Of a DNA stretch of 64,000 nt, positions 27,890 through 36,946 are shown one piece after another. Source of the DNA: an uncultured Pseudohongiella sp. (GTDB lineage: Bacteria; Pseudomonadota; Gammaproteobacteria; Pseudomonadales; Pseudohongiellaceae); NCBI GenBank assembly GCA_951812965.1, contig OX638341.1, positions 2,090,438 through 2,154,437 of the forward strand, given 5' to 3'. Each line of letters starts with the position of its first letter. The stretch's first letter is position 1. The position numbers were made by a program, and so were the translations under genes. The notes under the pieces were generated by a model. That model was not told where the DNA came from. It worked only from the letters and a program-made list of their open reading frames with translations, and made no database searches.

Positions 27890-29140
27890 TCAATTTCCCG
27901 ATTTGCGAGCCGCATTACTGACATCCGCAATTGTAAATCCCGCCGCCTGCTTGTAACGCATCGCAATCTCTTCGAGTTCCGTGCGCGGAATGACCATTTC
28001 AATATTGTCGAATCCTTCGGGAGCCCGCTCTTCCGCGAGTTGCATAACTTGTTCAGGCCCGTTCTTGCGATTCATTAGCACGATTTTTGCGGTAGCCGGA
28101 CGTCTCACTTCCTCGTATGCTGCAAATGCTTCGATAACGTCGTCGCACACGGCCAGTTCGGCAGCCAGTTTCTCAGCGTCGAGAATTCCCTGGGAAGCGC
28201 CGTTGGAGCCTATCGGATACATGGGGTGCGCCGCGTCGCCGATCAGTGTCATGCGGCCATGGCTCCATCGCGGCAGGGGATCCCGGTCCGAAAGAGGAAA
28301 CTCGTAAACCGCCTCGCATTGATGGATGAGAGCCGGTATGTCCAGCCAGGAAAAGCGCCAGTTTTCGAACGATTTGCTGAAAACCTCGGCAGAAACCCGT
28401 TTGTTCCAATCCTGACGTCCCGGCTTGTGACCGGGCATGGACAATTCCGCGATCCAGTTGATCAGGGACAGATCTTCGCCAGGCCTGGTGATGGGATAAG
28501 CTACGAACTTGCAGTCCTGATGTCCGGCCATGAACATTGTGCTGCCGTCAAGAAATGCCCGGGACCGGGTAACGCCCCGCCACAATAACCTGCCACCGTA
28601 AATGGGATCGCCTTCATCCGGATACAGTCTTTTGCGGGCGCTGGAATTTATGCCGTCCGCCGCGATCAGGCAGCTTCCTTCAACTTCATGACGGTTTTCG
28701 TCCTTGTCCACAAAGCGGGCAACCACGTGTTGGTCTAAGTTCTCCCAGTCGGCAAGCGTCATGCCGGTAACTACGCCGGCCTCGCCGAGTTCCGCACGCA
28801 CCTGATCCAACAATACGAATTGGAGTTTCCCGCGATGAATCGAATACTGCGGAACGGGGTAGCCGGCCGCCACACCGCGGGGTTCTGTCCAGATCAATTG
28901 CCCGTGCTTGTTGTAATAATGCAGCGCGCTCGTGCGAACGGCATTCCTGTTCAGTTTATCGGCAAAACCCATATCTTGAAGCACTCTTGCAGAATGCGGC
29001 AGAAGATTGATTCCGACCCCCAATGGCTTCAGTTCGGAAACCGATTCAAGGATTCGCACCTCGCGTCCCTGCCGATGCAGCATCAACGCCAGCACAAGAC
29101 CGACCGGGCCTGCCCCGGCGATCAGAATGGGTTTATTCAT
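27890..29140 (-). CDS. FAD-dependent monooxygenase (PhzS/salicylate hydroxylase-like)
   Basis: The 416 residues have the Rossmann GAGPVGLVLALML at the N-terminus, the DG motif SCLIAADGINSSARK near residue 155, and TLIGDAAHPMYPIGSNGASQGILDA near residue 290 for FAD ribityl binding. Group A flavin monooxygenases hydroxylate aromatic rings with NAD(P)H and O2. The closest look is to the flavin-dependent oxidoreductase/PhzS subgroup. A divergent intradiol dioxygenase gene lies 148 bases away, which fits hydroxylation followed by ring cleavage (inference). Confidence 0.9.
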   Translation of the reverse strand: MNKPILIAGAGPVGLVLALMLHRQGREVRILESVSELKPLGVGINLLPHSARVLQDMGFADKLNRNAVRTSALHYYNKHGQLIWTEPRGVAAGYPVPQYSIHRGKLQFVLLDQVRAELGEAGVVTGMTLADWENLDQHVVARFVDKDENRHEVEGSCLIAADGINSSARKRLYPDEGDPIYGGRLLWRGVTRSRAFLDGSTMFMAGHQDCKFVAYPITRPGEDLSLINWIAELSMPGHKPGRQDWNKRVSAEVFSKSFENWRFSWLDIPALIHQCEAVYEFPLSDRDPLPRWSHGRMTLIGDAAHPMYPIGSNGASQGILDAEKLAAELAVCDDVIEAFAAYEEVRRPATAKIVLMNRKNGPEQVMQLAEERAPEGFDNIEMVIPRTELEEIAMRYKQAAGFTIADVSNAARKSGN

Positions 29141-29288
29141 GGGTTAAAATTCGGCGCATTGAGTATTATGCAAATTATTTAAATAAAACCCTGTTCTTGT
29201 GAAACAGGCTCATTCCAGAATAATGGACCGGTAGGGATCAAAACACTGATCCTTACAGGTTCAGTATGCAGATTGAAGGTATTCCATC
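29141..29288. promoter_or_regulatory. divergent promoter region, monooxygenase / dioxygenase
   Basis: The 148 bases include an AT-rich core at about 29163-29190 (ATTATGCAAATTATTTAAAT) and a small hairpin CCTGTT/AACAGG at about 29191-29208. No gene is seen. It should drive the monooxygenase-crotonase pair leftwards and the dioxygenase operon rightwards. Confidence 0.4.
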
Positions 29289-29996
29289 GTGAAAAGAAGA
29301 CAGATGATCGCAAGTTCGCTCGGTGCGCTGCTGGCCGGAAAATTTGGTTGGCTGAATGCGGCGGAAAATGAAGATCTGTTTGTTCCTCCGCAATCGTGCA
29401 AGGAGACCTTGCGACTTACCCAGGGGCCGTATCTTACCCGAAGCCCGCTTCGCTCCGATATCAGGGGTGGCCGGGACGGCGTCCCATTGCGGCTCAGGCT
29501 GAAGGTACTCGATCACTATTATTGCACCCCGGTCGAAGGGGCGCTCGTTGAACTGTGGGGTTGCGATGCCCAGGGAATCTATTCCAACGTGGAAAACATA
29601 GTCTTCGATTATGAAACGACGCAACGAGACGGGGTAGCGGACGATACCAGGGGATCGGACTTTCTCAGGGGACATCAATTCACGGACAGCAATGGGGAAG
29701 TTGAATTCCTGACCAACATTCCCGGCTGGTACGCGGGCCGCCTTCCCCATATCCACGTGCGAACCGTGGCGGCTCGTGAGTGGACCGCGCTCGATACGCA
29801 ACTGTTCATTCCGCGAGATATCGAGCGTCGTGTATTCGCCTCCGGCGCCTATGCCGGTCACGGACAGAATCCATGGACGATCGACAGGGATCTCGTCGTC
29901 AAGGGAGATCAGGGCATCGTCGATGAGCTGACCATACCCATGGTGGAAGAAGGCGAAGGTTTTGCGGGTGAATTCACGATATCCATGACTGCATGA
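29289..29996 (+). CDS. Tat-exported intradiol ring-cleavage dioxygenase
   Basis: A GTG start opens a 235-residue protein with a Tat-like leader (KRRQMIASSLGALLAG). The dioxygenase core has LKVLDHYYCTPVEGALVELWGCDAQGIYS near residues 72-100 and PGWYAGRLPHIHVR near residue 155. These supply the two Tyr and two His Fe(III) ligands of catechol 1,2-/protocatechuate 3,4-dioxygenases. It should cleave a catechol-type ring between the hydroxyls, but outside the cytoplasm, which is unusual. The stop overlaps the next ATG (ATGA). The Arg pair fits a short Tat motif; Sec export cannot be excluded. Confidence 0.85.
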   Translation: MKRRQMIASSLGALLAGKFGWLNAAENEDLFVPPQSCKETLRLTQGPYLTRSPLRSDIRGGRDGVPLRLRLKVLDHYYCTPVEGALVELWGCDAQGIYSNVENIVFDYETTQRDGVADDTRGSDFLRGHQFTDSNGEVEFLTNIPGWYAGRLPHIHVRTVAAREWTALDTQLFIPRDIERRVFASGAYAGHGQNPWTIDRDLVVKGDQGIVDELTIPMVEEGEGFAGEFTISMTA

Positions 29997-30949
29997 TTCC
30001 CATGCAGCACCGACCGGGACCGCTTTTGATTTCGTTTGCTTTTCCGGCGGCGCTCGCGTGTTGGACGTACCTGTTTACCGGATCTCAGGTATTCGCCCAA
30101 CCCGGCGATCAGCCAATACGGCTTATCGAGGCGCAACAAAGTTGGGAGGCGGTGCCGGAGCAGGTGGACGCGACGGAGGGGCTGCTGGACGTCGGCGGGG
30201 CCAGAATCTGGTACTGGGATACGGGCGGCGAAGGTGAACCCGTAATTCTCGTACACCCGTTCAGCGGCAGCGCCCTGGTCTGGGGTTATCAGCAACCCGT
30301 TCTGGCGCAAGCCGGCTATCGCGTCATTGCCTATTCACGCCGCGGTCATTACGGGTCAGATCTGGGCTCGGACGATATCCCGGGCACGGGCGCCGGCGAT
30401 TTGTATCGACTGGCCGAACATCTTGGCCTGGGTAAATTTCATTTGGTGGGGTTCGCGGCGGGGGCGGATGTCCTGCCGGATTTTGCGGTCTCCTATCCCG
30501 ACCGCCTGTTGAGTCTTACCATAGGCTGCACGATCGGAGTGCCGGGTGACCCCGCTTACCGTGAATCCGACAGCACTCTCATGCCACCGGAATTCAGGGC
30601 GCTGCCTGCTTGGTTGAAGGAACTCGGCCCCGCCTACAGGGCTGCCAATCCCGATGGCACGGAGGAATGGCGTCGGTTGGAAGCGATCTCAAAAACGCAG
30701 CGCGTGGCAGTGCCGTCGATGAACGAGATTACTCCTGCGCTGATTGCCGGTATAGATTTGCCTGTTTTGCTTCTGACAGGGGATGCGGACCTGTACATGC
30801 CTCCTCCACGGCTGCGCGACTACGCGCGATATTGGGTGAATCCCGAAGTGGCTATTTTTCGCGAAGCCGGACATGCGGTCTATTGGGAACAGCCCGAGGG
30901 ATTCAATCGCCTGCTGCTGGATTTTCTGCAACGTCATCGGGCGAACTGA
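29993..30949 (+). CDS. exported alpha/beta-hydrolase fold protein lacking the nucleophile serine
   Basis: The 318-residue protein has a signal peptide ending near VFAQ and a hydrolase fold most like enol-lactonases: VILVHPFSGSALVWGYQ, YSRRGHYGSD, and the elbow LVGFAAGADV near residue 155. The elbow normally reads GxSxG; here Ala155 replaces Ser. The acid (TGDADLYMPP) and histidine (EAGHAVYWEQPEGF) are present. It may be inactive, a lyase, or a cofactor-free oxygenase-like member of the fold. It is translationally coupled to the dioxygenase. Confidence 0.82.
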   Translation: MIPMQHRPGPLLISFAFPAALACWTYLFTGSQVFAQPGDQPIRLIEAQQSWEAVPEQVDATEGLLDVGGARIWYWDTGGEGEPVILVHPFSGSALVWGYQQPVLAQAGYRVIAYSRRGHYGSDLGSDDIPGTGAGDLYRLAEHLGLGKFHLVGFAAGADVLPDFAVSYPDRLLSLTIGCTIGVPGDPAYRESDSTLMPPEFRALPAWLKELGPAYRAANPDGTEEWRRLEAISKTQRVAVPSMNEITPALIAGIDLPVLLLTGDADLYMPPPRLRDYARYWVNPEVAIFREAGHAVYWEQPEGFNRLLLDFLQRHRAN

Positions 30950-30980
30950 AAAGTCGGCCGGCTGACCGGGGTATTTTCTT

Positions 30981-32297
30981 ATGGCTGTCCATCAGCAGGG
31001 CGTTTCCGGGGTTCAGGAACTTGATCTGGCCTACGGGAAAATCATCCGTCGCATCGTTCCCTTCCTGGTCGTTGGCTACATTGCCGCCTACCTGGACCGG
31101 TCCAACATCGGGTTCGCGAGGGTCCAGATGTTGGGGGATCTCGGTTTTAGCGAACTCGTGTACGGCATTGGCGCCGGACTGTTTTATCTGGGCTACAGCG
31201 CCTTCGAGATTCCCAGCAACCTGCTGTTGAAACGAATCGGCGCACGACTGACCTTTGCCCGGATCATGATTCTCTGGGGCGCGATTTCCGCGAGTTTCGC
31301 CTTCATTACCACGGCTTTTCAGTTCAACTTGCTGCGCTTCCTGCTTGGCGCCGCCGAAGCAGGATTTTTTCCCGGCGTGCTGCTCTATATCACTTTCTGG
31401 GTGCCGACTTACCGCCGCGCCCGCATAACCGCCATGTTCATGTCGGCGATCGTGATTTCGGGGCTCATCGGCGGTCCGCTGGCAGGCCTGATCATGGGCT
31501 ACATGGACGGAATCGCGGGTATGCGCGGTTGGCAATGGCTGTTTATCGTCGAAGGACTGCCCTCCGTCGCGCTGGGTCTGCTGGCCCTGGTCTGGCTGAC
31601 GGATACGCCCGCCACCAGCAATTGGCTGACGAGCCGCGAGAAAGAGATTGTACTGGCGGATCTCAAGCAGGACGAAGAGAGCCGGCGGAAGAGCGACGTC
31701 AAGGTAAGCCATAACCTGCTCGACGCCTTGAAGGACTGGCGCCTTTATATCCTTGGTTTCATGTCCATCGCCCTGATTTCAGGAATCGGCGGGCTTTCGT
31801 TCTGGTTGCCGACGATCTTGCAGAATTCAGGCATCGAGAATGTCGTGACACTCGGCTTTCTGTCCGGAATTCCCTACCTGATCGCCCTGATCGTGCAACA
31901 ATGGGTAGCCCATCACTCGGACAAGACGCAGGAACGCCGGCTTCACGTTTCGATTTGCGCATTGGTCTGCGGTTTGTCCTGGGTATTACTGCCTGCCCTG
32001 GCCCATCAGACCTGGCTGGCGCTGTTGTTGCTGACGCTGGCCTGCGCGGGGGCCTTCGGGGCGACCGGTCCATTCTGGTCCATGCCGGCGAGCTTTCTGG
32101 GAGGTTCCGCCGCGGCAGGGGGAATAGCGCTGGTAACGACATTCGGAGGCATTTCGGGATTCATCAGCCCGATTTTCGTAGGCTGGGCCGCGGACCTCAC
32201 CGGTTCGCTTTCCGCTGGACAATACTATTACGGCGGCCTGTACCTGATAGCAGCCGTTGCAATCTTTCTTGGCACACGCCAGGAGCGAAGGAACTGA
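30981..32297 (+). CDS. MFS transporter, ACS type (second copy in cluster)
   Basis: The protein has 438 residues and 12 helices. It shows the same ACS motifs as the carrier at 24.5 kb: IAAYLDRSNIGFARVQML, LGYSAFEIPSNLLLKRIGAR and LRFLLGAAEAGFFPGVLLYITFW. The two are paralogues, clearly diverged. It is likely an organic-acid uptake carrier for this operon. The downstream GST starts with a TTG only one base after its stop. Confidence 0.9.
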   Translation: MAVHQQGVSGVQELDLAYGKIIRRIVPFLVVGYIAAYLDRSNIGFARVQMLGDLGFSELVYGIGAGLFYLGYSAFEIPSNLLLKRIGARLTFARIMILWGAISASFAFITTAFQFNLLRFLLGAAEAGFFPGVLLYITFWVPTYRRARITAMFMSAIVISGLIGGPLAGLIMGYMDGIAGMRGWQWLFIVEGLPSVALGLLALVWLTDTPATSNWLTSREKEIVLADLKQDEESRRKSDVKVSHNLLDALKDWRLYILGFMSIALISGIGGLSFWLPTILQNSGIENVVTLGFLSGIPYLIALIVQQWVAHHSDKTQERRLHVSICALVCGLSWVLLPALAHQTWLALLLLTLACAGAFGATGPFWSMPASFLGGSAAAGGIALVTTFGGISGFISPIFVGWAADLTGSLSAGQYYYGGLYLIAAVAIFLGTRQERRN

Positions 32298-32298
32298 A

Positions 32299-32916
32299 TT
32301 GAAACTTCATTGGTCTCCGAGATCTCCCTTTGTCCGCAAGGTCATGATCGCCGCGCACGAAACCGGTCTGAGCGAAAAGATCACAACCGTCCGATCCGTT
32401 GCGGTGCGAACCCGGATAAACCCCGATATCGTCAGGGATTCGCCGGTCGGCCGCATTCCGGTATTGGTGCTTGACGGCGGGATTGTACTTTCAGGCTCGT
32501 TCGCCATCTGCGATTACCTCGATTCATTGCACGGCGGGCGAAAGCTGATCCCGCTCCAGGGCGAATCGAGATGGCGCGAACTGGAACTTCACGGAGTAGC
32601 CGACGGACTGCTCGATCTCCTGCTCATCTGGAGGGGCGAGACGATGAAACCGGAATCCCAGCGCAACACCGAGTTGTGTGATTCCTGCATCGCCCGGGCT
32701 CGACATTGCCTGATCTGGCTCGATGAGCGGGCCGGGGAATTCAGCGACGAAGATTTCGGTATTGGGCAAATTACAGCGGGAATCGTTCTCGATTACCTGG
32801 ACTTTCGCTTTCCAGAGGTCGACTGGCGCGCATCGAACCGGAATTTGCGCGAGTGGCACAAGCTGTTTTGTAAACGACCTTCCAGCAAAGCGACGGAGAT
32901 TGTAAATGACGAGTAA
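32299..32916 (+). CDS. glutathione S-transferase family protein
   Basis: From a TTG start the 205 residues read LKLHWSPRSPFVRKVMIAAHETGL, then VGRIPVLVLDGGIVLSGSFAICDYLDSLHGG, the thioredoxin-like N-domain with the cis-proline and the Glu/Ser pair that bind glutathione. A helical C-domain follows. GSTs in aromatic clusters often act as maleylpyruvate or maleylacetoacetate isomerases or reductive dehalogenases. The start is placed at the TTG because the fold begins there; an upstream extension lies inside the MFS gene. It overlaps the CoA transferase by 11 bases. Confidence 0.82.
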   Translation: MKLHWSPRSPFVRKVMIAAHETGLSEKITTVRSVAVRTRINPDIVRDSPVGRIPVLVLDGGIVLSGSFAICDYLDSLHGGRKLIPLQGESRWRELELHGVADGLLDLLLIWRGETMKPESQRNTELCDSCIARARHCLIWLDERAGEFSDEDFGIGQITAGIVLDYLDFRFPEVDWRASNRNLREWHKLFCKRPSSKATEIVNDE

Positions 32917-34147
32917 TGCTGACACCCGAAAAGGACCCCTTTCTCATGTGCGAGTTCTCGACCTCAGCCGAATCATGGCGGGCCCGTGGGCGAGCCAGAT
33001 TCTTGCGGACCTGGGTGCAGACGTAATCAAGGTCGAGCGGCCGGGCATCGGCGACGATACTCGCGGCTGGGGTCCGCCATTCCTGAAAGACCGGGATGGA
33101 AACGCGACCCGCGATTCCGGTTACTTTCTGTGCGTCAATCGGGGAAAGCGATCCATCACGATCAATATAGCCACCGAGAAAGGACAGGACATCGTCCGCA
33201 AATTGGCAAGAGAAAGCGACATTCTGCTGGAGAACTACAAAGTGGGGGCTCTGGCGCGATTCGGCCTCACGTACGATGACTTGAAGTCCGAAAATCCCGG
33301 GCTGATTTATGCCTCGGTCACCGGATTCGGCCAGGATGGCCCCAAGGCGCCGCAAGCTGCCTACGATTTCATGATCCAGGCGATGGGCGGCCTGATGAGC
33401 GTGACCGGAGAATCGGACGCCAAACCCGGAGGAGGGCCGCAAAAAGTAGGAGTGCCGATCGTCGACCTGATGACCGGAATGTATACGGCCGTCGCCGTGC
33501 TGGCCGCACTCGCTCGCCGGGCGGAAACGGGGCGGGGCGAGTTTATCGATCTGGCCATGCTCGACGTGCAACTGGGATTCCTCGCCAACCAGGCGATGAA
33601 CTACATGATTTCGGGTAAGGCGCCAAAGCGCAACGGCAACAGCCATCCCAACATTCAGCCACAAAATGTTTATCCTTGCCGCGACGGATATATTGCGATT
33701 GCAGTTGGCAACGACGGACAATTCGTCAAGTTTGCCGAACAACTCGGCCGCGGGGAATTGGGGGAGGACGAAAGATTTCGTCTCAATGCCGACCGCGTGA
33801 TTAATCTGATCGTCCTGAACGAGATTATCGTGGATTCGCTTGCCGAAGACTCGATGGCGGGATGGGTGGCAAAATTCGAGTCAGCCGGCGTTCCTTGCAG
33901 TCCGATCAACACCATACCGGATCTGTTTGAAGATCCACAGGTAAAACATCGTGGCATGTTGCGCGAACTCGATCATCCGCTGGCAGGAAAAGTCCCCCAG
34001 GTAGTGAGCCCCATGAACTTTCGTAACGAGTCCCTGACATTCAACAGGGCGCCGCCATTGCTCGGTCAGCACACGGACGATGTGTTGTCCATGCTCGGAT
34101 TCGCCCAATCCGACATTGAAGAGTTGCGAGGCAAGAATGTCATCTGA
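32906..34147 (+). CDS. CaiB/BaiF-family (class III) CoA transferase
   Basis: The 413 residues show LSHVRVLDLSRIMAGPWASQILADLGADVIKVERPG, GYFLCVNRGKRSITINI near residue 75, and VGVPIVDLMTGMYTAVAVLAALARR near residue 185, whose Asp is the predicted acyl-anhydride catalytic residue. It moves CoA onto a carboxylate intermediate of the cluster. The start overlaps the GST gene by 11 bases and the end overlaps the next gene by 11, so these genes are one tightly packed operon. Confidence 0.9.
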   Translation: MTSNADTRKGPLSHVRVLDLSRIMAGPWASQILADLGADVIKVERPGIGDDTRGWGPPFLKDRDGNATRDSGYFLCVNRGKRSITINIATEKGQDIVRKLARESDILLENYKVGALARFGLTYDDLKSENPGLIYASVTGFGQDGPKAPQAAYDFMIQAMGGLMSVTGESDAKPGGGPQKVGVPIVDLMTGMYTAVAVLAALARRAETGRGEFIDLAMLDVQLGFLANQAMNYMISGKAPKRNGNSHPNIQPQNVYPCRDGYIAIAVGNDGQFVKFAEQLGRGELGEDERFRLNADRVINLIVLNEIIVDSLAEDSMAGWVAKFESAGVPCSPINTIPDLFEDPQVKHRGMLRELDHPLAGKVPQVVSPMNFRNESLTFNRAPPLLGQHTDDVLSMLGFAQSDIEELRGKNVI

Positions 34148-34787
34148 CTCGGGCTATACGATCGGCGCCGGACAGCGAATACCCATGATCGATCCGGAGC
34201 GCTTGAGCGAATCCCAGCAAGCCGTTTACGACAAGATTGTCTCGGGTGCGCGCGGAGTCATAGTCGGCCCGCTGCGGGTCGCATTGTACTCGCCTGAACT
34301 AGCCGATCGCTGGCAATCGCTGGGGGAGTTTTTGCGCTTTAATTCAAGGCTTCCCAAAGTCGCAAGCGAATTGGCCATTATCGTGACCGGCCGATACTGG
34401 AACTCCCAGGTAGAGTGGTCCATTCATGCCGGCATCGCGCTGAATTGCGGCGTACCGCCTGAAGTCGTCGAAGCCATACGTCGTGCGGAAGCGCCGGTGT
34501 TCGATGATCGGGTCCAGGCGCTGGTCTATGAGTTTGCCAGGAAGCTTTTGGAATACGGCCAGGTTGACGATGACACTTACCAGGCGTTATACAGGCTGAC
34601 GGACAAATGCTACCTGGTCGAGTTGACAGCCCTGGTCGGGTATTACAGCCTGGTGGCAATGACCTTGAACGTCCATCGGGTGCCATTGCCCGAAAATCTT
34701 TCCGCTCCGGCCCTCGACTTGCCCGAAACCGGAGAACTCATTCATCCGACCCGTTTGCCGGCATGCAAACTGGAACAAAAACGATAA
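34137..34787 (+). CDS. carboxymuconolactone decarboxylase/AhpD-like family protein
   Basis: The 216-residue protein has RLPKVASELAIIVTGRYWNSQVEWSIHAGIALNCGVPPEVVEAI near residues 80-120, the CMD/AhpD helical motif (E-x5-T-x12-H). The AhpD CxxC is absent, so a peroxidase role is unlikely. In aromatic degradation such proteins decarboxylate gamma-carboxymuconolactone or act as related hydratases. Position right after the CoA transferase, and next to a LigI-like hydrolase, supports a ring-cleavage pathway role. ATG 34137 is preferred; the frame opens 19 codons earlier inside the upstream gene. Confidence 0.8.
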   Translation: MSSDSGYTIGAGQRIPMIDPERLSESQQAVYDKIVSGARGVIVGPLRVALYSPELADRWQSLGEFLRFNSRLPKVASELAIIVTGRYWNSQVEWSIHAGIALNCGVPPEVVEAIRRAEAPVFDDRVQALVYEFARKLLEYGQVDDDTYQALYRLTDKCYLVELTALVGYYSLVAMTLNVHRVPLPENLSAPALDLPETGELIHPTRLPACKLEQKR

Positions 34788-34801
34788 GGAAACCTGAAAT
34801 C

Positions 34802-35692
34802 ATGGACCACGTTCCAGCCGTACTTCCCGCCGAAAGCGCGGGGATACAAATCGAGAATATCTGCGACACCCACAATCACGTGTTCGGTCCTTTCGACCGG
34901 TTCCCGCTGCAACATCCTCCAGGCTCGTATCCGATGCCATTGGCGCCCGTCGCCACTTATTTAGAAGTGCTGGACCGGGTCGGCGCGGGGCGCGGCGTGC
35001 TGGTGCAGGCGACGCAACAGGATTGCGACAATTCGGATTTGCTGCACGCGCTGGAATTGGCCGGGGACCGCCTGCGGGCGGTGGGCGCCTTGCGCGGCGA
35101 CGCGACCGACGCGACCGTCGGGGAACTGGACAAGGCCGGCGTCAGGGCATTGCGTTTCGTCGAGGCGCCGCTCCCGGATGGCTCGCCGCGCCCCGGCGCG
35201 GTGGAGTTTTCCCAAATTCCGGAGCTGGCTTCAAGAATCGTGGCGGTCAACTGGGCCGTCGACGTGTGGGCGCCGCTACCGCGATTGATCGCCAACCTCG
35301 ACACGATCCAGCAAGATGACGTCCCGGTCATTTTCGAGCACATGGGAATGCTCGAAGTCCGCGCCGGATTGTCCGACAAGAATTTTCAAACCATGCTCGC
35401 CCTGGTTCGTGAGGGGCGCATCCACGTCAAGCTCTCGGTCTGCCGTTGCTCGACCCAGGCGCCGGAATATGAGGATCTGAGGCGGTTCCACGATGCGCTC
35501 GTGGAGGCGAATCCGGATCAGCTCGTCTGGGGCTCCGATTGGCCGTACATCCGCATGGCCGGAAACGAACCCGATCCGGCAAAGCTGCTGGACCTGTTCT
35601 GCAAATGGACGGACGATGCCGGGTTGCAACAGAAAATTCTCGTCGACAATCCCGAACGGCTGTACGGTTTCCGGGAAAGAGCTGGATCCTAG
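34802..35692 (+). CDS. amidohydrolase-2 family, 2-pyrone-4,6-dicarboxylate lactonase (LigI)-like
   Basis: The 296 residues contain ICDTHNHVFGPFDRFPL near residue 20, GVLVQATQQDCDNSDLL near residue 62 and GVRALRFVEAP near residue 110. VIFEHMGMLE comes near residue 178 and LVWGSDWPYIRM near residue 240. This is the COG3618 TIM-barrel of LigI and 4-sulfomuconolactonase type. LigI hydrolyses a pyrone dicarboxylate to an oxaloacetate-like product without a metal. The true substrate here is probably a lactone made by the pathway. It is the last gene of the operon; its end overlaps the convergent ald gene by 4 bases. Confidence 0.82.
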   Translation: MDHVPAVLPAESAGIQIENICDTHNHVFGPFDRFPLQHPPGSYPMPLAPVATYLEVLDRVGAGRGVLVQATQQDCDNSDLLHALELAGDRLRAVGALRGDATDATVGELDKAGVRALRFVEAPLPDGSPRPGAVEFSQIPELASRIVAVNWAVDVWAPLPRLIANLDTIQQDDVPVIFEHMGMLEVRAGLSDKNFQTMLALVREGRIHVKLSVCRCSTQAPEYEDLRRFHDALVEANPDQLVWGSDWPYIRMAGNEPDPAKLLDLFCKWTDDAGLQQKILVDNPERLYGFRERAGS

Positions 35693-36810
35693 AGTTTTTC
35701 CAGAGCCTTTTCCGGCGCGATGAACAGCCTCCCCAGGGCCTTCGCAATAGCCTCGTAGGTAATATGGCCGCGACAGACATTCATGCCCCGGCGCAGGTGA
35801 ACATCCCCTTCGAGCGCCTGCTTGACGCCCTCGTTCGCAAGCTTGCGAACAAAGGGCAAAGTGGCCCGGCAAAGCGCCTTGGTCGAGGTGACCGGCACGC
35901 TGCCGGGGATGTTGGCGACGCAATAATGCACGACGCCGTGTTTGATGAAGGTCGGCTCATCGTGAGACGTCGGCCGGGACGTTTCCGCACTGCCCCCCTG
36001 ATCGATACAGACATCGGCAAACACTGCGCCCTGTTTCATTTTCATGACCATGGGTTCGGTTACCACCGGCGTCAGCTTTCCGCCCGGCACGAGCAGGGCG
36101 CCTATGACCAGGTCGGCTTCGATCACCAACCGTTCGATGTTCTCCGGCGTCGAGTCGAAACATTCCAGCTCCGGGCCGAGCATTTCCCGCAACTGTTCCC
36201 GCCGCGCGGGAAACTTTTCGACGATGGCGACCCGGGCGCCGAGTCCGAGCGCGATGCGGGCCGCATTGCTGCCCACGGTGCCGCCGCCGATGACCACGAC
36301 CTTGCCCGGTTCCACCCCGGTGGCGCCGCTGAGCAACAGGCCCATGCCGCCGTTGCGCTTTTGCAGAAAACTCGCCGCCGCCTGCACCGACATGCGGCCG
36401 GCGATTTCCGACATCGGCATCAGCAAGGGCAGGCCGCCCTGATCGTTGGTGACGGTCTCGAAGGCGATGCATAGCGCGCCGCTCGCCATCAGATCGTCGG
36501 TCTGTTCCGCGTCCGAGGCCAGATGCAGGTAACCGAACAGTGTGTGGCGCGGCTGCAGGAGGGCGCGTTCGGCGCTGTTCGGCTCTTTTACCTTGACGAT
36601 CAGGTCGACCGCGTCGAAGAGTTCGGCTGTATCGGCCGCGATTTGCGCGCCGGCGCTCTCGTAGTCCGAGTCGCTTTCACCGATGCCCACTCCCGCGCCT
36701 GTTTCGACCCAGACTTCATGGCCGTCGGCCGTTAGAGCCGCGACGGACTCGACATCGAGCCCGACCCGGTATTCGTGATTTTTACTTTCCCTTGGCGATC
36801 CAATTCGCAT
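35689..36810 (-). CDS. ald: alanine dehydrogenase
   Basis: The enzyme interconverts L-alanine and pyruvate plus ammonia with NAD. The 373 residues match the family: MRIGSPRESKNHEYRVGLD, LIVKVKEPNSAE near residue 70 with the catalytic Lys, and LFGYLHLASD near residue 91 with the catalytic His. VVVIGGGTVGSNAARIALGLGARV near residue 170 is the NAD site, and VCIDQGGSAETSRPTSHDEPTF lies near residue 265. It is monocistronic, convergent with the catabolic operon and divergent from the metallo-beta-lactamase gene. Pyruvate made by the catabolic clusters could be its substrate (inference). Confidence 0.95.
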   Translation of the reverse strand: MRIGSPRESKNHEYRVGLDVESVAALTADGHEVWVETGAGVGIGESDSDYESAGAQIAADTAELFDAVDLIVKVKEPNSAERALLQPRHTLFGYLHLASDAEQTDDLMASGALCIAFETVTNDQGGLPLLMPMSEIAGRMSVQAAASFLQKRNGGMGLLLSGATGVEPGKVVVIGGGTVGSNAARIALGLGARVAIVEKFPARREQLREMLGPELECFDSTPENIERLVIEADLVIGALLVPGGKLTPVVTEPMVMKMKQGAVFADVCIDQGGSAETSRPTSHDEPTFIKHGVVHYCVANIPGSVPVTSTKALCRATLPFVRKLANEGVKQALEGDVHLRRGMNVCRGHITYEAIAKALGRLFIAPEKALEKL

Positions 36811-36946
36811 GATAAATTCCCCCCCGGGAATCGGCGGCGTTCGGTTCCGAACAAGTTATGGGATGGCGGTTCCTTATGCCAGTGATATCGTTTATAACGG
36901 CGTTTGCCGCGGATGCAAATTATAAATCCTTCACCGGGGAAAGGAA

